Source of the DNA: Pseudomonadota bacterium
GTDB taxonomy: Bacteria > Pseudomonadota > Gammaproteobacteria > Burkholderiales > Burkholderiaceae
NCBI GenBank assembly: GCA_021783435.1
Contig: JAJXUC010000053.1
Span: 1 to 22,135 of the forward strand
DNA length: 22,135 nt
Direction: 5' to 3'
How positions within the stretch are numbered: position 1 is the first letter of the stretch; the number at the start of each line of letters is the position of its first letter. This document shows, piece by piece, positions 1-7,179 of the stretch. Made by a program: the position numbers and the translations under genes. The notes under the pieces are model-generated. The model saw only the letters and a program-made list of their open reading frames with translations, did no database searches and had not been told where the DNA came from.

Positions 1-200
1 CGCATCGGGTCCACGGTTTGCAGGCCCTGCGCCTGGGCACAGGCTTTGGCGGTTGCGCCCAATGCATCGGCCCTGCGGCCCACCAGAACCAGCCTCCAGC
101 CCTGCGCGGCATAGGCTTGCGCAAGCGCCGCGCCGATCCCGCTGGATGCGCCGGTGATGAGGGCCGTGGGTGGATGCGCGGCGTCGGTTCGGGTGTTCAT
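1..200 (-). CDS. Short-chain dehydrogenase/reductase (SDR), N-terminal part
   Basis: This is a partial gene: the frame runs off the left window edge and only the first 66 residues are visible. The N-terminus carries the classical SDR dinucleotide-binding motif TGASSGIG (about residues 17-24), followed by a helix and the strand WRLVLVGRR typical of the beta-alpha-beta Rossmann start. It is therefore an NAD(P)-dependent cytoplasmic oxidoreductase of unknown substrate. The ATG at 200 is chosen because it gives a short leader before the first strand, and an AGGA-type ribosome site lies about nine bases upstream. It follows lptC on the same strand after a 102-base gap, in the place where lptA is expected in many proteobacteria. 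The catalytic YxxxK lies outside the window. Confidence 0.88.
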   Translation of the reverse strand, partial: MNTRTDAAHPPTALITGASSGIGAALAQAYAAQGWRLVLVGRRADALGATAKACAQAQGLQTVDPM

Positions 201-302
201 GGGCGAGGTCCTGCTGGAAACAATCGTAAGCCCGCGCAGACGTTTGTCGTGTTGGCGCCATGCGCTCTCGGTCCCGGCGCCATGCGCTGCGCACGGCGGC
301 AA

Positions 303-899
303 TCAGCCTCCCGCGCCCACCAGCTTGCCGTTCACCTGGCCCTGCATGGCGAACGTGCCGTCGAGCCCGTTCATCTCCAGGCTGCCGCCGGAGAACACCG
401 TGCCGCCCCGCTGCACCGTGGTTGGACGGCTCGACGAGAGTCGCTGGGCATTGGGAAAAATGTTGAGAAAGTCGCTGCGCACGATGAGTGGTGGCGCTCC
501 AGGCACGGTGCGATGCACCACCGCGTCGCCGAGCAATTGCACGTTGCTGGCGTCGGCGTTGCTGATGCCGTTCTGCGCATGCGCGGTGGTCATCACACCC
601 TGCGGGCTCAGGGCGCGCAACACCGGGCGGGTGATGTGCACGGTGTCATTGCCGGGGATGTGCTGCATCGCCGTGCCGCTGAGCTGGGCGGTGAGCTGGC
701 CCTGGGCGTTGAACGAACTGGTGTGAAAGTCGTGCAGGAAATAATCGGGCTTTTGTGGTGGCTCTGGCACGCCGCCCGGGCCGCGTCCGGCATGCATGGC
801 TTCACGCGCCACCCACCAGCTGAACGCTGCCAGCAGCACCATCAACAGCGGCGGCAAGAAGGTGGACATGCGGCGCCACAGGCGCATCCAGCGTGACAT
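303..899 (-). CDS. lptC: LPS export ABC transporter periplasmic protein LptC
   Basis: The 198-residue product has one N-terminal membrane segment (about residues 13-31) and then a periplasmic beta-rich region beginning with the typical PDYFLHDFHTSSFNAQG stretch. Size and layout match LptC, the bitopic inner-membrane protein that receives LPS from LptBFG and passes it to LptA. Family assignment is from recognised sequence style and from position: kdsC ends three bases upstream, and a GGGGGAG ribosome site overlaps the kdsC stop, so the two genes are almost certainly co-transcribed and translationally linked. The C-terminal part keeps the repeated strands with short GG turns seen in the family. 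What is unusual is the next gene, an SDR rather than lptA. Confidence 0.92.
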   Translation of the reverse strand: MSRWMRLWRRMSTFLPPLLMVLLAAFSWWVAREAMHAGRGPGGVPEPPQKPDYFLHDFHTSSFNAQGQLTAQLSGTAMQHIPGNDTVHITRPVLRALSPQGVMTTAHAQNGISNADASNVQLLGDAVVHRTVPGAPPLIVRSDFLNIFPNAQRLSSSRPTTVQRGGTVFSGGSLEMNGLDGTFAMQGQVNGKLVGAGG

Positions 900-902
900 G
901 TG

Positions 903-1538
903 TCAACTCCCCCGGATTGGCGAGGTCGACACGGACGTTGGCTTGACCTGGCCCTCCTCCTTGCCTGCGATGGCCTGCTCGAGCAGGCGGCGATACGCAC
1001 CTTGCGCCACCAGTAGAAGGTCGCAGACTTCGCGCACGGCGCCGAAACCGGCCGCAGCCGTCGTGCGGTAATGCACCCGCGCCAGCACTTCGGGATGGGC
1101 CACGGGCGGGCAGGCCGCGAATTGCGCGCGCGCCAGCAATGGCAGGTCGGGCCAGTCGTCCCCCATCACGGCGGCCTGCTCCCAGCGCAGACCCAGTTCG
1201 CGCAGAAGGTCCTCGGCCCCGGGAAGCTTGTGTGACTTGCCAAGCACGGCATGGGCCTCCAGCCCCAGCTCGCGCAGACGCTCGCGCAGCGGTGGGCTGT
1301 CGCGGCCCGACACCACCACCGGCCGCACGCCGCTTGCGGCCAGCAGCCTGAGGCCATGGCCGTCGAGCGTGGAGAAGCGCTTGATGACTTCGCCGCCCTC
1401 GCCCACCAGCAGATCGCCGGGGGTGAGCACGCCGTCGACGTCGAGCAGCAGCACGCGCACGGCTTGCGCCCGCAGCAGGATTTCAGCGTCGAAGTTCAAA
1501 CGCGGGTGGGTATCGCAGGTCACGGGGATGGGCGTCAT
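903..1538 (-). CDS. kdsC: 3-deoxy-D-manno-octulosonate 8-phosphate phosphatase KdsC
   Basis: The 211-residue protein is a small HAD-superfamily phosphatase without a cap domain. It removes phosphate from Kdo-8-phosphate to give Kdo, used for the LPS inner core. HAD motif I is LDVDGVLT (residues 32-39, nucleophile Asp33 and Asp35), motif II is SGRDS (77-81), the conserved lysine lies in GKSHK (100-104), and motif III is GDDWPD (126-131). It has about 25 extra N-terminal residues compared with the shortest homologues. It lies 14 bases after kdsD and 3 bases before lptC, the standard Kdo/LPS-transport order. The ribosome site is weak, so translation may depend on coupling with kdsD. Confidence 0.95.
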   Translation of the reverse strand: MTPIPVTCDTHPRLNFDAEILLRAQAVRVLLLDVDGVLTPGDLLVGEGGEVIKRFSTLDGHGLRLLAASGVRPVVVSGRDSPPLRERLRELGLEAHAVLGKSHKLPGAEDLLRELGLRWEQAAVMGDDWPDLPLLARAQFAACPPVAHPEVLARVHYRTTAAAGFGAVREVCDLLLVAQGAYRRLLEQAIAGKEEGQVKPTSVSTSPIRGS

Positions 1539-1552
1539 GGCTGGCTCGGCAC

Positions 1553-2551
1553 TCAGACCACCTTGGCTGCGAACAGATCGTGCATGTTCAGTGCGCCGAT
1601 GGGCTGGTTGTGCAGGTCCACCACCAGCATCTGGTTGACGCGGTGCTGCTCCATCATCTGCACCGCCTCGACGGCCAGCGCGCCCGCGCCGATGGTGCGC
1701 GGATTCGGGTGCATGGCTTGGCCGGCCGAGAGCAGGCGAAGGTCCACGCCGCGTTCCAGCAGGCGGCGCAAGTCGCCATCGGTGATGACGCCGAGCAGTG
1801 CGCCGGCATCGTCCACCACGGCGGTCATGCCCAGGCCCTTGCGCGTCATCTCCAGCAGCGCGGCGGAAAACGGCGCGGCCTGCCCGACGCGCGGCACGGC
1901 GTCGCCGGCGCGCATCACGTCGGCCACATGGGTGAGCAGCTTGCGACCCAAGCTGCCGCCGGGATGGGTGCGGGCGAAATCATCGGGGCCGAAGCCGCGC
2001 GCATCCAACAGCGCCACGGCCAGTGCGTCGCCCAGCGCCAACTGTGCGGTGGTGCTGGCCGTGGGCGCGAGGTTCATCGGGCAGGCTTCCTGCTCCACGG
2101 CGCAATCGAGGTGGATGTCGGCATGCAGTGCCAAGGTGGAATCGACGCGCCCGGTGATGGTGATGAGCTTGGCGCCCAGGCGCTTGATCAGCGGCACGAT
2201 CCGCACCAGCTCCTCGCTCTCGCCTGAGTTGGACAGGGCGATGAACACGTCGGCATCGGTCACCATCCCCAGGTCGCCGTGGCTGGCATCGGCCGGGTGG
2301 ACGAAATAAGCCGGAGTCCCGGTGGACGCCAGCGTGGCCGCCAGCTTGCGGGCGATATGCCCGCTCTTGCCCATGCCCGAGACCACGACGCGGCCGCTGC
2401 AAGCCAGGATGCAGCGCATGGCCGCGGTGAATGCATCGGCCAGCGGCGCTTGGCCGATGCGCGCGGCGAGTGCCAGCACGGCAGCGGCTTCGATCTCCAG
2501 GGTGTTGCGCCCCAGTTGCAAGGATTGTTCGGGATGGAAGATGGCTTTCAT
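1553..2551 (-). CDS. kdsD: D-arabinose 5-phosphate isomerase KdsD (KpsF/GutQ family)
   Basis: The 332-residue enzyme interconverts ribulose 5-phosphate and arabinose 5-phosphate, the first step of Kdo synthesis. An N-terminal SIS sugar-isomerase domain shows GMGKSGHIARK (59-69), HPADASHGDLG (85-95) and LSNSGES (106-112). The family hallmark HPGGSLGRK follows at 196-204, and two CBS domains fill roughly 205-330. Length is as expected for KdsD. It heads the kdsD-kdsC-lptC set, and AmpG ends 72 bases upstream on the same strand. The ATG at 2551 has no Shine-Dalgarno sequence; a good -10 hexamer sits only nine bases before it, so the message may be leaderless. Confidence 0.95.
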   Translation of the reverse strand: MKAIFHPEQSLQLGRNTLEIEAAAVLALAARIGQAPLADAFTAAMRCILACSGRVVVSGMGKSGHIARKLAATLASTGTPAYFVHPADASHGDLGMVTDADVFIALSNSGESEELVRIVPLIKRLGAKLITITGRVDSTLALHADIHLDCAVEQEACPMNLAPTASTTAQLALGDALAVALLDARGFGPDDFARTHPGGSLGRKLLTHVADVMRAGDAVPRVGQAAPFSAALLEMTRKGLGMTAVVDDAGALLGVITDGDLRRLLERGVDLRLLSAGQAMHPNPRTIGAGALAVEAVQMMEQHRVNQMLVVDLHNQPIGALNMHDLFAAKVV

Positions 2552-2559
2552 CGGGGGGC

Positions 2560-2565
2560 AGTATA
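2560..2565 (-). promoter_or_regulatory. Candidate -10 element just upstream of kdsD
   Basis: Read on the minus strand this is TATACT, one mismatch from TATAAT. Transcription would begin about six or seven bases on, near 2553, essentially at the kdsD start codon. No convincing -35 hexamer is visible 16-18 bases upstream, so the call rests on the -10 alone. Confidence 0.3.
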
Positions 2566-2623
2566 GGCAGCGGGTGCCGTTTGGGGTGGCGGCTGAACGG
2601 TGCCGCGCGGACCGGGCCTGGCC

Positions 2624-4003
2624 CTACTGCGAGCGTGGCGCATGAAGACGATCCTGAGTCTCCACCACGCGGCGCAACCACAGCAGCATCAGCACGCCGG
2701 GGGCCGAGGCCACCACGGTGAACAGGTAAAAATGCGGCCACCCCCAGGCTTGCACCAGATAGCCGGTGGCCGGACCGACATACACCCGGCCGACCGCCGA
2801 CAGCGCCGACAGCAGCGCGAACTGGGTGGCCGAGAAGCGGGTGTCGCACAGCGCCGACAGGAAGGCGACGAAAGCCGCCGTGCCCATGCCCCCGGTGAAA
2901 TTCTCGATGCCCACAGCAGCCCCCATCAACAGCAGGTTGGACGGCAGCACCGCCAGCCCCCAGTACGCCAGATTCGACAAGCCTTGGGCGATGCCGAACC
3001 ACACCAGCGCACGCCACAAACCCAGTCGCGCCAACAGCGCACCGCCGAGCAGGGCACCGGCAATGGTGGTGGCCAGACCCATGGTCTTGTACACCAGCCC
3101 GACTTCAGCCGGGGTGTAACCGGCCCCGCGAATCAGGAAGGTGGTGGACAGCGCCCCGGCGAAGGCATCCCCCAGCTTGTACAGCACGATGGCAACCAGC
3201 AGCGCCACCGCGCCCTGGCGCGAAAAAAATTCACGCGCCGGTTCCACCACCGCTGCGGCCAGACTGCGCGGCGGGGTGATGTGGCCGGGCGTGGGTGGCG
3301 CGAACAGCGTGACCAGCATGAGCGCGGCCATGAGCATCGCCATCAGCGCGTACATGCCGCGCCAACCCAGATATTCGGCCGCCAGCCACAGGCCCAGCCC
3401 GCCCGACACCAGCATCGCCATGCGGTAACCCAGGACAGCCACGGCTGCGCCGGCGCCGCGCTCCTGCGGCGGCAGCAGATCGGTGCGGTAGGCGTCGATG
3501 ACGATGTCTTGCGACGCCGAAAAGAAGGCCACGGCCACCGCCAGCAGGCCGACGGGAACCAGGCGCATCTCGCGGGCGGCCACGCCGAGCGCAGACGCCG
3601 CATGCTCGAGTCCGGGCCAGGCCATGGCGGCCCCCGGCGCCGGTATGCCGACCAGCGCCATCGCGCCGAGACTTGCCGCCAGTGCCAGTTGCATCAGCAG
3701 CAGCCAGCCGCGCCGCCGCCCCAGCCAGCGCGCCAGCAGCGGTGGGTGGATGCGGTCCATGCCCGGCGCCCAGAGAAACTTGAACACATAAGCCTGACCG
3801 ATGAGCGTGGCGAAGCCGATGGCTTTCAGGCTCACACCCTCCACCGTCAACCAGGCCTGCAAGGTGCCGGCCGTCAGAGCCAACGGCAAACCGGACGAGA
3901 AGCCCAGCAGCAGCAATGCGGCCATGCGGCGATTGCCGAACACCTGACGCAGCAAATGCCACGGCGGCGTTTGTCGAGTGGCGGCAGGGGCGGGGGCTGA
4001 CAT
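2624..4003 (-). CDS. ampG: AmpG-family muropeptide MFS permease
   Basis: The 459-residue polytopic membrane protein belongs to the AmpG branch of the major facilitator superfamily, which imports anhydro-muropeptides for peptidoglycan recycling. Family features visible are GFSSGLPLALTAGTLQAW (34-51), YVFKFLWAPGMDR (72-84), SASQDIVIDAYRTDLLP in the middle, and about twelve hydrophobic spans. The ATG at 4003 begins a 20-residue soluble leader just before the first conserved segment; the frame stays open further upstream but that stretch is not protein-like and would overlap the divergent pyrE promoter region. It precedes kdsD on the same strand, placing peptidoglycan recycling and LPS synthesis side by side. 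A link to beta-lactamase induction, as known in enterobacteria, cannot be judged because no ampR or ampC is present. Confidence 0.88.
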   Translation of the reverse strand: MSAPAPAATRQTPPWHLLRQVFGNRRMAALLLLGFSSGLPLALTAGTLQAWLTVEGVSLKAIGFATLIGQAYVFKFLWAPGMDRIHPPLLARWLGRRRGWLLLMQLALAASLGAMALVGIPAPGAAMAWPGLEHAASALGVAAREMRLVPVGLLAVAVAFFSASQDIVIDAYRTDLLPPQERGAGAAVAVLGYRMAMLVSGGLGLWLAAEYLGWRGMYALMAMLMAALMLVTLFAPPTPGHITPPRSLAAAVVEPAREFFSRQGAVALLVAIVLYKLGDAFAGALSTTFLIRGAGYTPAEVGLVYKTMGLATTIAGALLGGALLARLGLWRALVWFGIAQGLSNLAYWGLAVLPSNLLLMGAAVGIENFTGGMGTAAFVAFLSALCDTRFSATQFALLSALSAVGRVYVGPATGYLVQAWGWPHFYLFTVVASAPGVLMLLWLRRVVETQDRLHAPRSQ

Positions 4004-4109
4004 GCGTGGTGGAAGGGGCAGGCCGTAGCATAGCCCCCGGTCACGCGTGTACAGCCGCCGCATGGTGCCGCATGGACGTGACCGTCCGCGCCTCTTACCG
4101 CATCCAGCC

Positions 4110-4805
4110 ATGTCGCCAGCACCCGAGCCCGTCCGCGCCCCGCCCAACACGATTGCCCAGGACTTCGTGCGCTTCGCCGTCGACAGCGGCGTCATCCGCT
4201 TCGGTGCGTTCGTCACCAAAGCTGGGCGCGACACGCCCTATTTTTTCAATGCCGGGCTGTTCAACGACGGTCTCAAGCTCGGCCGTCTGGCCGGGTTCTA
4301 CGCCGACGCACTGTTGGCCAGCGGCGTGGAATTCGACATGCTCTACGGCCCCGCGTACAAGGGCATCGCCCTGGCCGCCGCCGTGGCCATCGAACTGGCG
4401 CGGCGCGGACGCAACGTGCCCTTCGCTTACAACCGCAAAGAGGCCAAGGACCACGGCGAAGGGGGCAGCCTCGTGGGTGCGCCGGTGACCGGGCGCGTGG
4501 TGATTGTGGACGACGTGATTTCCGCGGGCACCGCCATCGGCGAATCGGTTCGCCTCTTGCGGGCGGCTGGCGCCACCCCTGCGGCCGTGCTCATTGCCCT
4601 GGACCGGCAGGAAAAAGCTGCGATCGGCGGCCAGACCCTGGAGCAGTCGGCCGTGCAGCATGTGCAGACGACCCATGGCTTGCCGGTGGTGGCCATTGCC
4701 AACCTCGACGCCCTGCTCGCCATGCTGGGCGCAGCGCAAGACGCGCAACTCACCCAGTGGTTGCCGCAGGTGCGCGATTACCGCACGCGTTACGGCGTGT
4801 CGTAG
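4110..4805 (+). CDS. pyrE: Orotate phosphoribosyltransferase
   Basis: The 231-residue enzyme joins orotate to PRPP to make orotidine 5'-monophosphate in pyrimidine synthesis. The PRPP-binding loop VVIVDDVISAGTAIGES lies at 130-146, the substrate-loop segment GRDTPYFFNAG at 39-49, and LYGPAYKGI at 78-86; a catalytic-loop lysine-rich stretch YNRKEAKDHGEGG follows at 107-119. The ATG at 4110 is preferred over an in-frame ATG at 4047 because the residues between are arginine-rich and unlike the family N-terminus. The gene is divergent from ampG with a 106-base gap and stands alone: a 261-base gap follows before the next gene. Confidence 0.96.
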   Translation: MSPAPEPVRAPPNTIAQDFVRFAVDSGVIRFGAFVTKAGRDTPYFFNAGLFNDGLKLGRLAGFYADALLASGVEFDMLYGPAYKGIALAAAVAIELARRGRNVPFAYNRKEAKDHGEGGSLVGAPVTGRVVIVDDVISAGTAIGESVRLLRAAGATPAAVLIALDRQEKAAIGGQTLEQSAVQHVQTTHGLPVVAIANLDALLAMLGAAQDAQLTQWLPQVRDYRTRYGVS

Positions 4806-4825
4806 GCCCGGCCACCACGGTGTGC

Positions 4826-4845
4826 GTGTCGCCCCGCAGTGACAC
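4826..4845 (+). promoter_or_regulatory. Candidate activator site: GTGTC-N10-GACAC inverted repeat
   Basis: Five-base perfect arms separated by ten bases lie about 150 bases upstream of the sigma-54 -24 element. That distance suits an enhancer-binding protein site. The arms are short and the activator is unknown, so this is only a candidate. Confidence 0.25.
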
Positions 4846-4963
4846 TGCAAACACCGACAAATCAACCACTTAGCCATGGCAGTCGAGGCGCTGTCGGGTC
4901 ATGGCGACGCCGTGGCGCGTCCCGCGACCCCGGCGATCCTTGCCGAGCGCTGCAATACGTTCA

Positions 4964-4976
4964 CAAGCTTTTGATT
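4964..4976 (+). promoter_or_regulatory. Candidate IHF-binding site
   Basis: The sequence CAAGCTTTTGATT fits the IHF core consensus WATCAANNNNTTR exactly when read on the minus strand. It lies in the only AT-rich patch of this intergenic region and is centred about 50 bases upstream of the predicted sigma-54 start point, a usual position for IHF to bend DNA between activator and polymerase. Confidence 0.5.
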
Positions 4977-4995
4977 TGCAAAGTTTTTTCGTGCG

Positions 4996-5010
4996 TGGCA
5001 CGGGGCTTGC
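4996..5010 (+). promoter_or_regulatory. Sigma-54 (RpoN) -24/-12 promoter
   Basis: TGGCACGGGGCTTGC matches the consensus TGGCACG-N4-TTGC at every defined base; only the trailing W is replaced by G. The GG and GC dinucleotides are ten bases apart as required. Transcription would begin near 5022, leaving a 45-base leader before the BON-domain gene at 5067, which has a GAAGGAA ribosome site. Confidence 0.75.
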
Positions 5011-5066
5011 GGCATGCAGGCCGAGCAGCGCTTTGGCTGCTGATACTGCCCACGAAGGAATCCGTT

Positions 5067-5495
5067 ATGACGACCAACTCTCGCCTTGGCAAGATCATTC
5101 CTGTCACCGGCGCCACGCTGATCGCGCTCGCGCTGAGTGGCGTGAGAGCGCAGGCTGCCGTCCTGCAACAGACGCCCGCTCCGATGCCAACGCCCTCGGC
5201 GTTGCAGCCGCAACCCGGCATGCAGGGCCAGACAAGCGGCGCCACGTCGTCGCGCAGCCCCGGGGAAAGTGCCGCCAAATCCCTGGACGATGCGCTCATC
5301 ACCACCAAGGTGAAGACCAAACTGCTCGAAGACCAGTCGCTCAAGAGCCTGCAAATCCATGTGACGACGCGCAAAGGCGTGGTCCATTTGACCGGGAACG
5401 TCGCCCATGCCAAGGACGTGTCACGCGCCGTGCAGATTGCCCAGGCCATACCCGGCGTGAAAATGGTGATGTCAGACCTGCAGGTCCAAGGCTGA
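5067..5495 (+). CDS. Exported BON-domain protein
   Basis: The 142-residue product starts with a Sec signal peptide (basic MTTNSRLGK, hydrophobic core, likely cut after AQA at residue 30). A proline/glutamine/serine-rich linker runs to about residue 70. A single BON domain follows (about 74-141), with the pattern DDALITTKVKTKLLED, IHVTTRKGVVHLTGNV and a final VKMVMSDLQV strand. BON domains occur in OsmY-like periplasmic proteins and are thought to bind membranes or phospholipids; the exact job here is unknown. The ATG at 5067 is chosen because it has a GAAGGAA ribosome site and gives a clean signal peptide. The gene is monocistronic and sits behind a sigma-54 promoter, suggesting induction by a stress or nutrient signal. 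Confidence 0.9.
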   Translation: MTTNSRLGKIIPVTGATLIALALSGVRAQAAVLQQTPAPMPTPSALQPQPGMQGQTSGATSSRSPGESAAKSLDDALITTKVKTKLLEDQSLKSLQIHVTTRKGVVHLTGNVAHAKDVSRAVQIAQAIPGVKMVMSDLQVQG

Positions 5496-5634
5496 AGCAC
5501 CAGACCTCCTGTTCAGGGCTCCATCCACCGCTGAGGTTGGCCTGGGGGCGGACGCGAGGGACGGCAGGGCGCGCGGGGATCCTGCGGGCCAGAGCCCACG
5601 CGCTCATGATGGCTTTGGAATTTTAGAGAATAGG

Positions 5635-5655
5635 AATCGTTATGATTTGAATCAT
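5635..5655 (+). promoter_or_regulatory. Fur-like overlapping palindromes upstream of PepSY/cytochrome b genes
   Basis: The AT-rich patch contains AATC-N5-GATT (5635-5647) overlapping the perfect inverted repeat ATGATT-TG-AATCAT (5642-5655), 24 bases before the ATG at 5679. Base content and overlapping dyads resemble Fur boxes, built from NATWAT hexamers. A TATGAT (5641-5646) within it could be the -10, so a bound repressor would block polymerase. Fur is a guess; another metalloregulator is possible. Confidence 0.4.
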
Positions 5656-5678
5656 CTTGTCACCGACGTTCACAACCC

Positions 5679-5969
5679 ATGCCACGTGATGCCTTGTCGA
5701 CCACCGGTGCGGTCTGCGCCGCCCTCCTGCTCGGTCTGAGCCCTACACCCGCCCTGGCCGGGCCGCAATGCACCCGGAAGCCTCCCGCCCAATGGCTGGA
5801 CGCAACCAAGTTCCGCAACGACCTAGAAGCACGGGGCTATGTGATTGCCAAGTTCAAGACCACATCCGGGCACTGCTACGAGATCTACGGCAAGGACAAG
5901 ACCGGCGCCAAGGTTGAAATCTATTTCGACCCGAGCGACGGCAAGATCGTCAAGCAGGAGCGCCATTGA
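5679..5969 (+). CDS. Small exported PepSY-domain protein
   Basis: The 96-residue product has a signal peptide (hydrophobic LLLGLSPTPALA, cut near residue 27). A mature part of about 68 residues follows, matching the short PepSY family: CTRKPPAQW at the start, a helix with FRNDLEARGYVIAKFKT, then GHCYEIYGKD and KVEIYFDPSDGKIV. Two cysteines in the mature part (CTRK and HCYE) could form a disulfide bond in the periplasm. PepSY domains of this type are often encoded beside b-type cytochromes, as here: the next gene overlaps by four bases. The role may be to bind or modulate the cytochrome, but this is inference. No strong ribosome site precedes the ATG. Confidence 0.85.
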   Translation: MPRDALSTTGAVCAALLLGLSPTPALAGPQCTRKPPAQWLDATKFRNDLEARGYVIAKFKTTSGHCYEIYGKDKTGAKVEIYFDPSDGKIVKQERH

Positions 5970-6505
5970 CCGCATCGTCCGCCACGGCCGCGCCCGACGA
6001 TCGCATCCCGCTGGCCCTGCGCCTGTACCACGGGGCTCTGGCCGCATCCTTCGTCGGCGCCTGGGCACTTGAATCGGCATGGCGCGAGGCGCACGAGTGT
6101 CTGGGCTACATCCTCGCTGGCCTGTTGCTGTGGCGCCTGTTCTACGGACTGAGCGGTCAGCAGGCCCTGCGTTTCGCCACGTTCATCGTGGGACCGCGAC
6201 GGCTGTGGCGCTATGCGAGCGACCTGTGCCACGGCCGTGCTGCATTGAGAATCGGCTACAACCCCCTGGCCGGCTGGGCCATCGCCGGACAAATGCTGCT
6301 GCTTGGCGCCCTGGCATGCAGTGGGCACTGGCTCACCACGGACACATTCTGGGGAAATGATGCACTGCAGTCGACCCATGCCTTGCTGGTGGACGCCATG
6401 TGGGTCATGATCGTCCTGCATCTCGGCGGCGTCACGCTGGCGAGTTTGCGCAGCCGCCGCGTGTTGCCGCTCGCCATGCTCAGCGGGCGCCGCTATCCGC
6501 ACTGA
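5966..6505 (+). CDS. Cytochrome b561-like membrane protein
   Basis: The 179-residue protein has four hydrophobic spans and is a di-heme cytochrome b of the bacterial b561 / Ni,Fe-hydrogenase cytochrome b type. Histidines well placed for heme binding are His22 (RLYHGALA), His43 (EAHECLGY), His138 (STHALLVD) and His152 (VLHLGG). GYNPLAGW at 97-104 matches the family NPL motif. Start choice: TTG at 5966 overlaps the TGA stop of the PepSY gene in the sequence TTGA and has GGAG five bases upstream, so translation is coupled. It likely moves electrons between the quinone pool and a periplasmic partner; the partner is unknown. Confidence 0.88.
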   Translation: MTASSATAAPDDRIPLALRLYHGALAASFVGAWALESAWREAHECLGYILAGLLLWRLFYGLSGQQALRFATFIVGPRRLWRYASDLCHGRAALRIGYNPLAGWAIAGQMLLLGALACSGHWLTTDTFWGNDALQSTHALLVDAMWVMIVLHLGGVTLASLRSRRVLPLAMLSGRRYPH

Positions 6506-6540
6506 AAGCGCAATGAGCCGCTCAGGCGCGTCCTCGAGTG

Positions 6541-7179
6541 TCACGTGCCGCCGACGTAAGGATTGCTGCGGCGCTCTTCACCCAAGGTGGACTCCGGGCC
6601 ATGTCCCGGAATGAAGACGGTATCGTCGCCCATGGGCCAGAGCCGCTGGGTGATGCTGTCGAGCAGTTGCTGATGATTGCCGCGCGGAAAATCGGTCCGG
6701 CCGATGGACCCTGCGAACAGCACGTCGCCCACCCAGCAGCGCTTGGCCTCGGGTTGGTGGAACACCACGTGACCGGGGGTGTGGCCCGGGCAATGGCGCA
6801 CGTCGAAACGCAGCGTGCCCAGGGTGAGTTGGTCGCCGTCGACCAGCCAGCGCGCCGGCGTGAAGCCCTGCGCCGGCGGGAAGCCGAACATCGTCGACTG
6901 CTGCGGCAGCATGTCGATCCAGAACTGGTCGTCGCGATGCGGCCCGACGATGGGCACGTCCAGGGTCCGCGCCAGCTCGCCGGCGGCGCCGGCATGGTCG
7001 ATATGCGCGTGGGTCAGCCAGATCGCCACCACGCGCAGCCCTCGGCTCTCGGCTTCATGCACCAGGCGCGCGATCTCGCCCCCGGGGTCCGTGAAAACCG
7101 CCTCGCCGGTGGTGTCGTCCCAAAGCAGGCAGCAGTTCTGGGCGAAGGGGGTGACGGGGAGGATCTGGTAGCGCAGCAT
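6541..7179 (-). CDS. MBL-fold metallo-hydrolase (glyoxalase II / YcbL-like)
   Basis: The 212-residue protein has the complete metal-binding set of the metallo-beta-lactamase fold: THAHIDH (56-62), His133 in PGHTPGH, Asp152 in VGDVLF and His193 in PGHG. The GRTDFPRG stretch at 160-167 and the short C-terminus place it with YcbL-type type-II glyoxalase-like hydrolases, which cleave glutathione thioesters or similar compounds; no long glyoxalase II C-terminal domain is present. The ATG at 7179 starts directly at the first strand (MLRYQILPVTPFAQN), the usual family start, although the frame is open to 7305. It ends 35 bases from the convergent cytochrome b gene and is monocistronic. Confidence 0.92.
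   Translation of the reverse strand: MLRYQILPVTPFAQNCCLLWDDTTGEAVFTDPGGEIARLVHEAESRGLRVVAIWLTHAHIDHAGAAGELARTLDVPIVGPHRDDQFWIDMLPQQSTMFGFPPAQGFTPARWLVDGDQLTLGTLRFDVRHCPGHTPGHVVFHQPEAKRCWVGDVLFAGSIGRTDFPRGNHQQLLDSITQRLWPMGDDTVFIPGHGPESTLGEERRSNPYVGGT

Noticed and set aside
2600..4000. Long plus-strand open frame opposite the AmpG permease
   Set aside because: The translation is a Gln/His/Arg-rich stretch typical of the antisense of a GC-rich membrane-protein gene.
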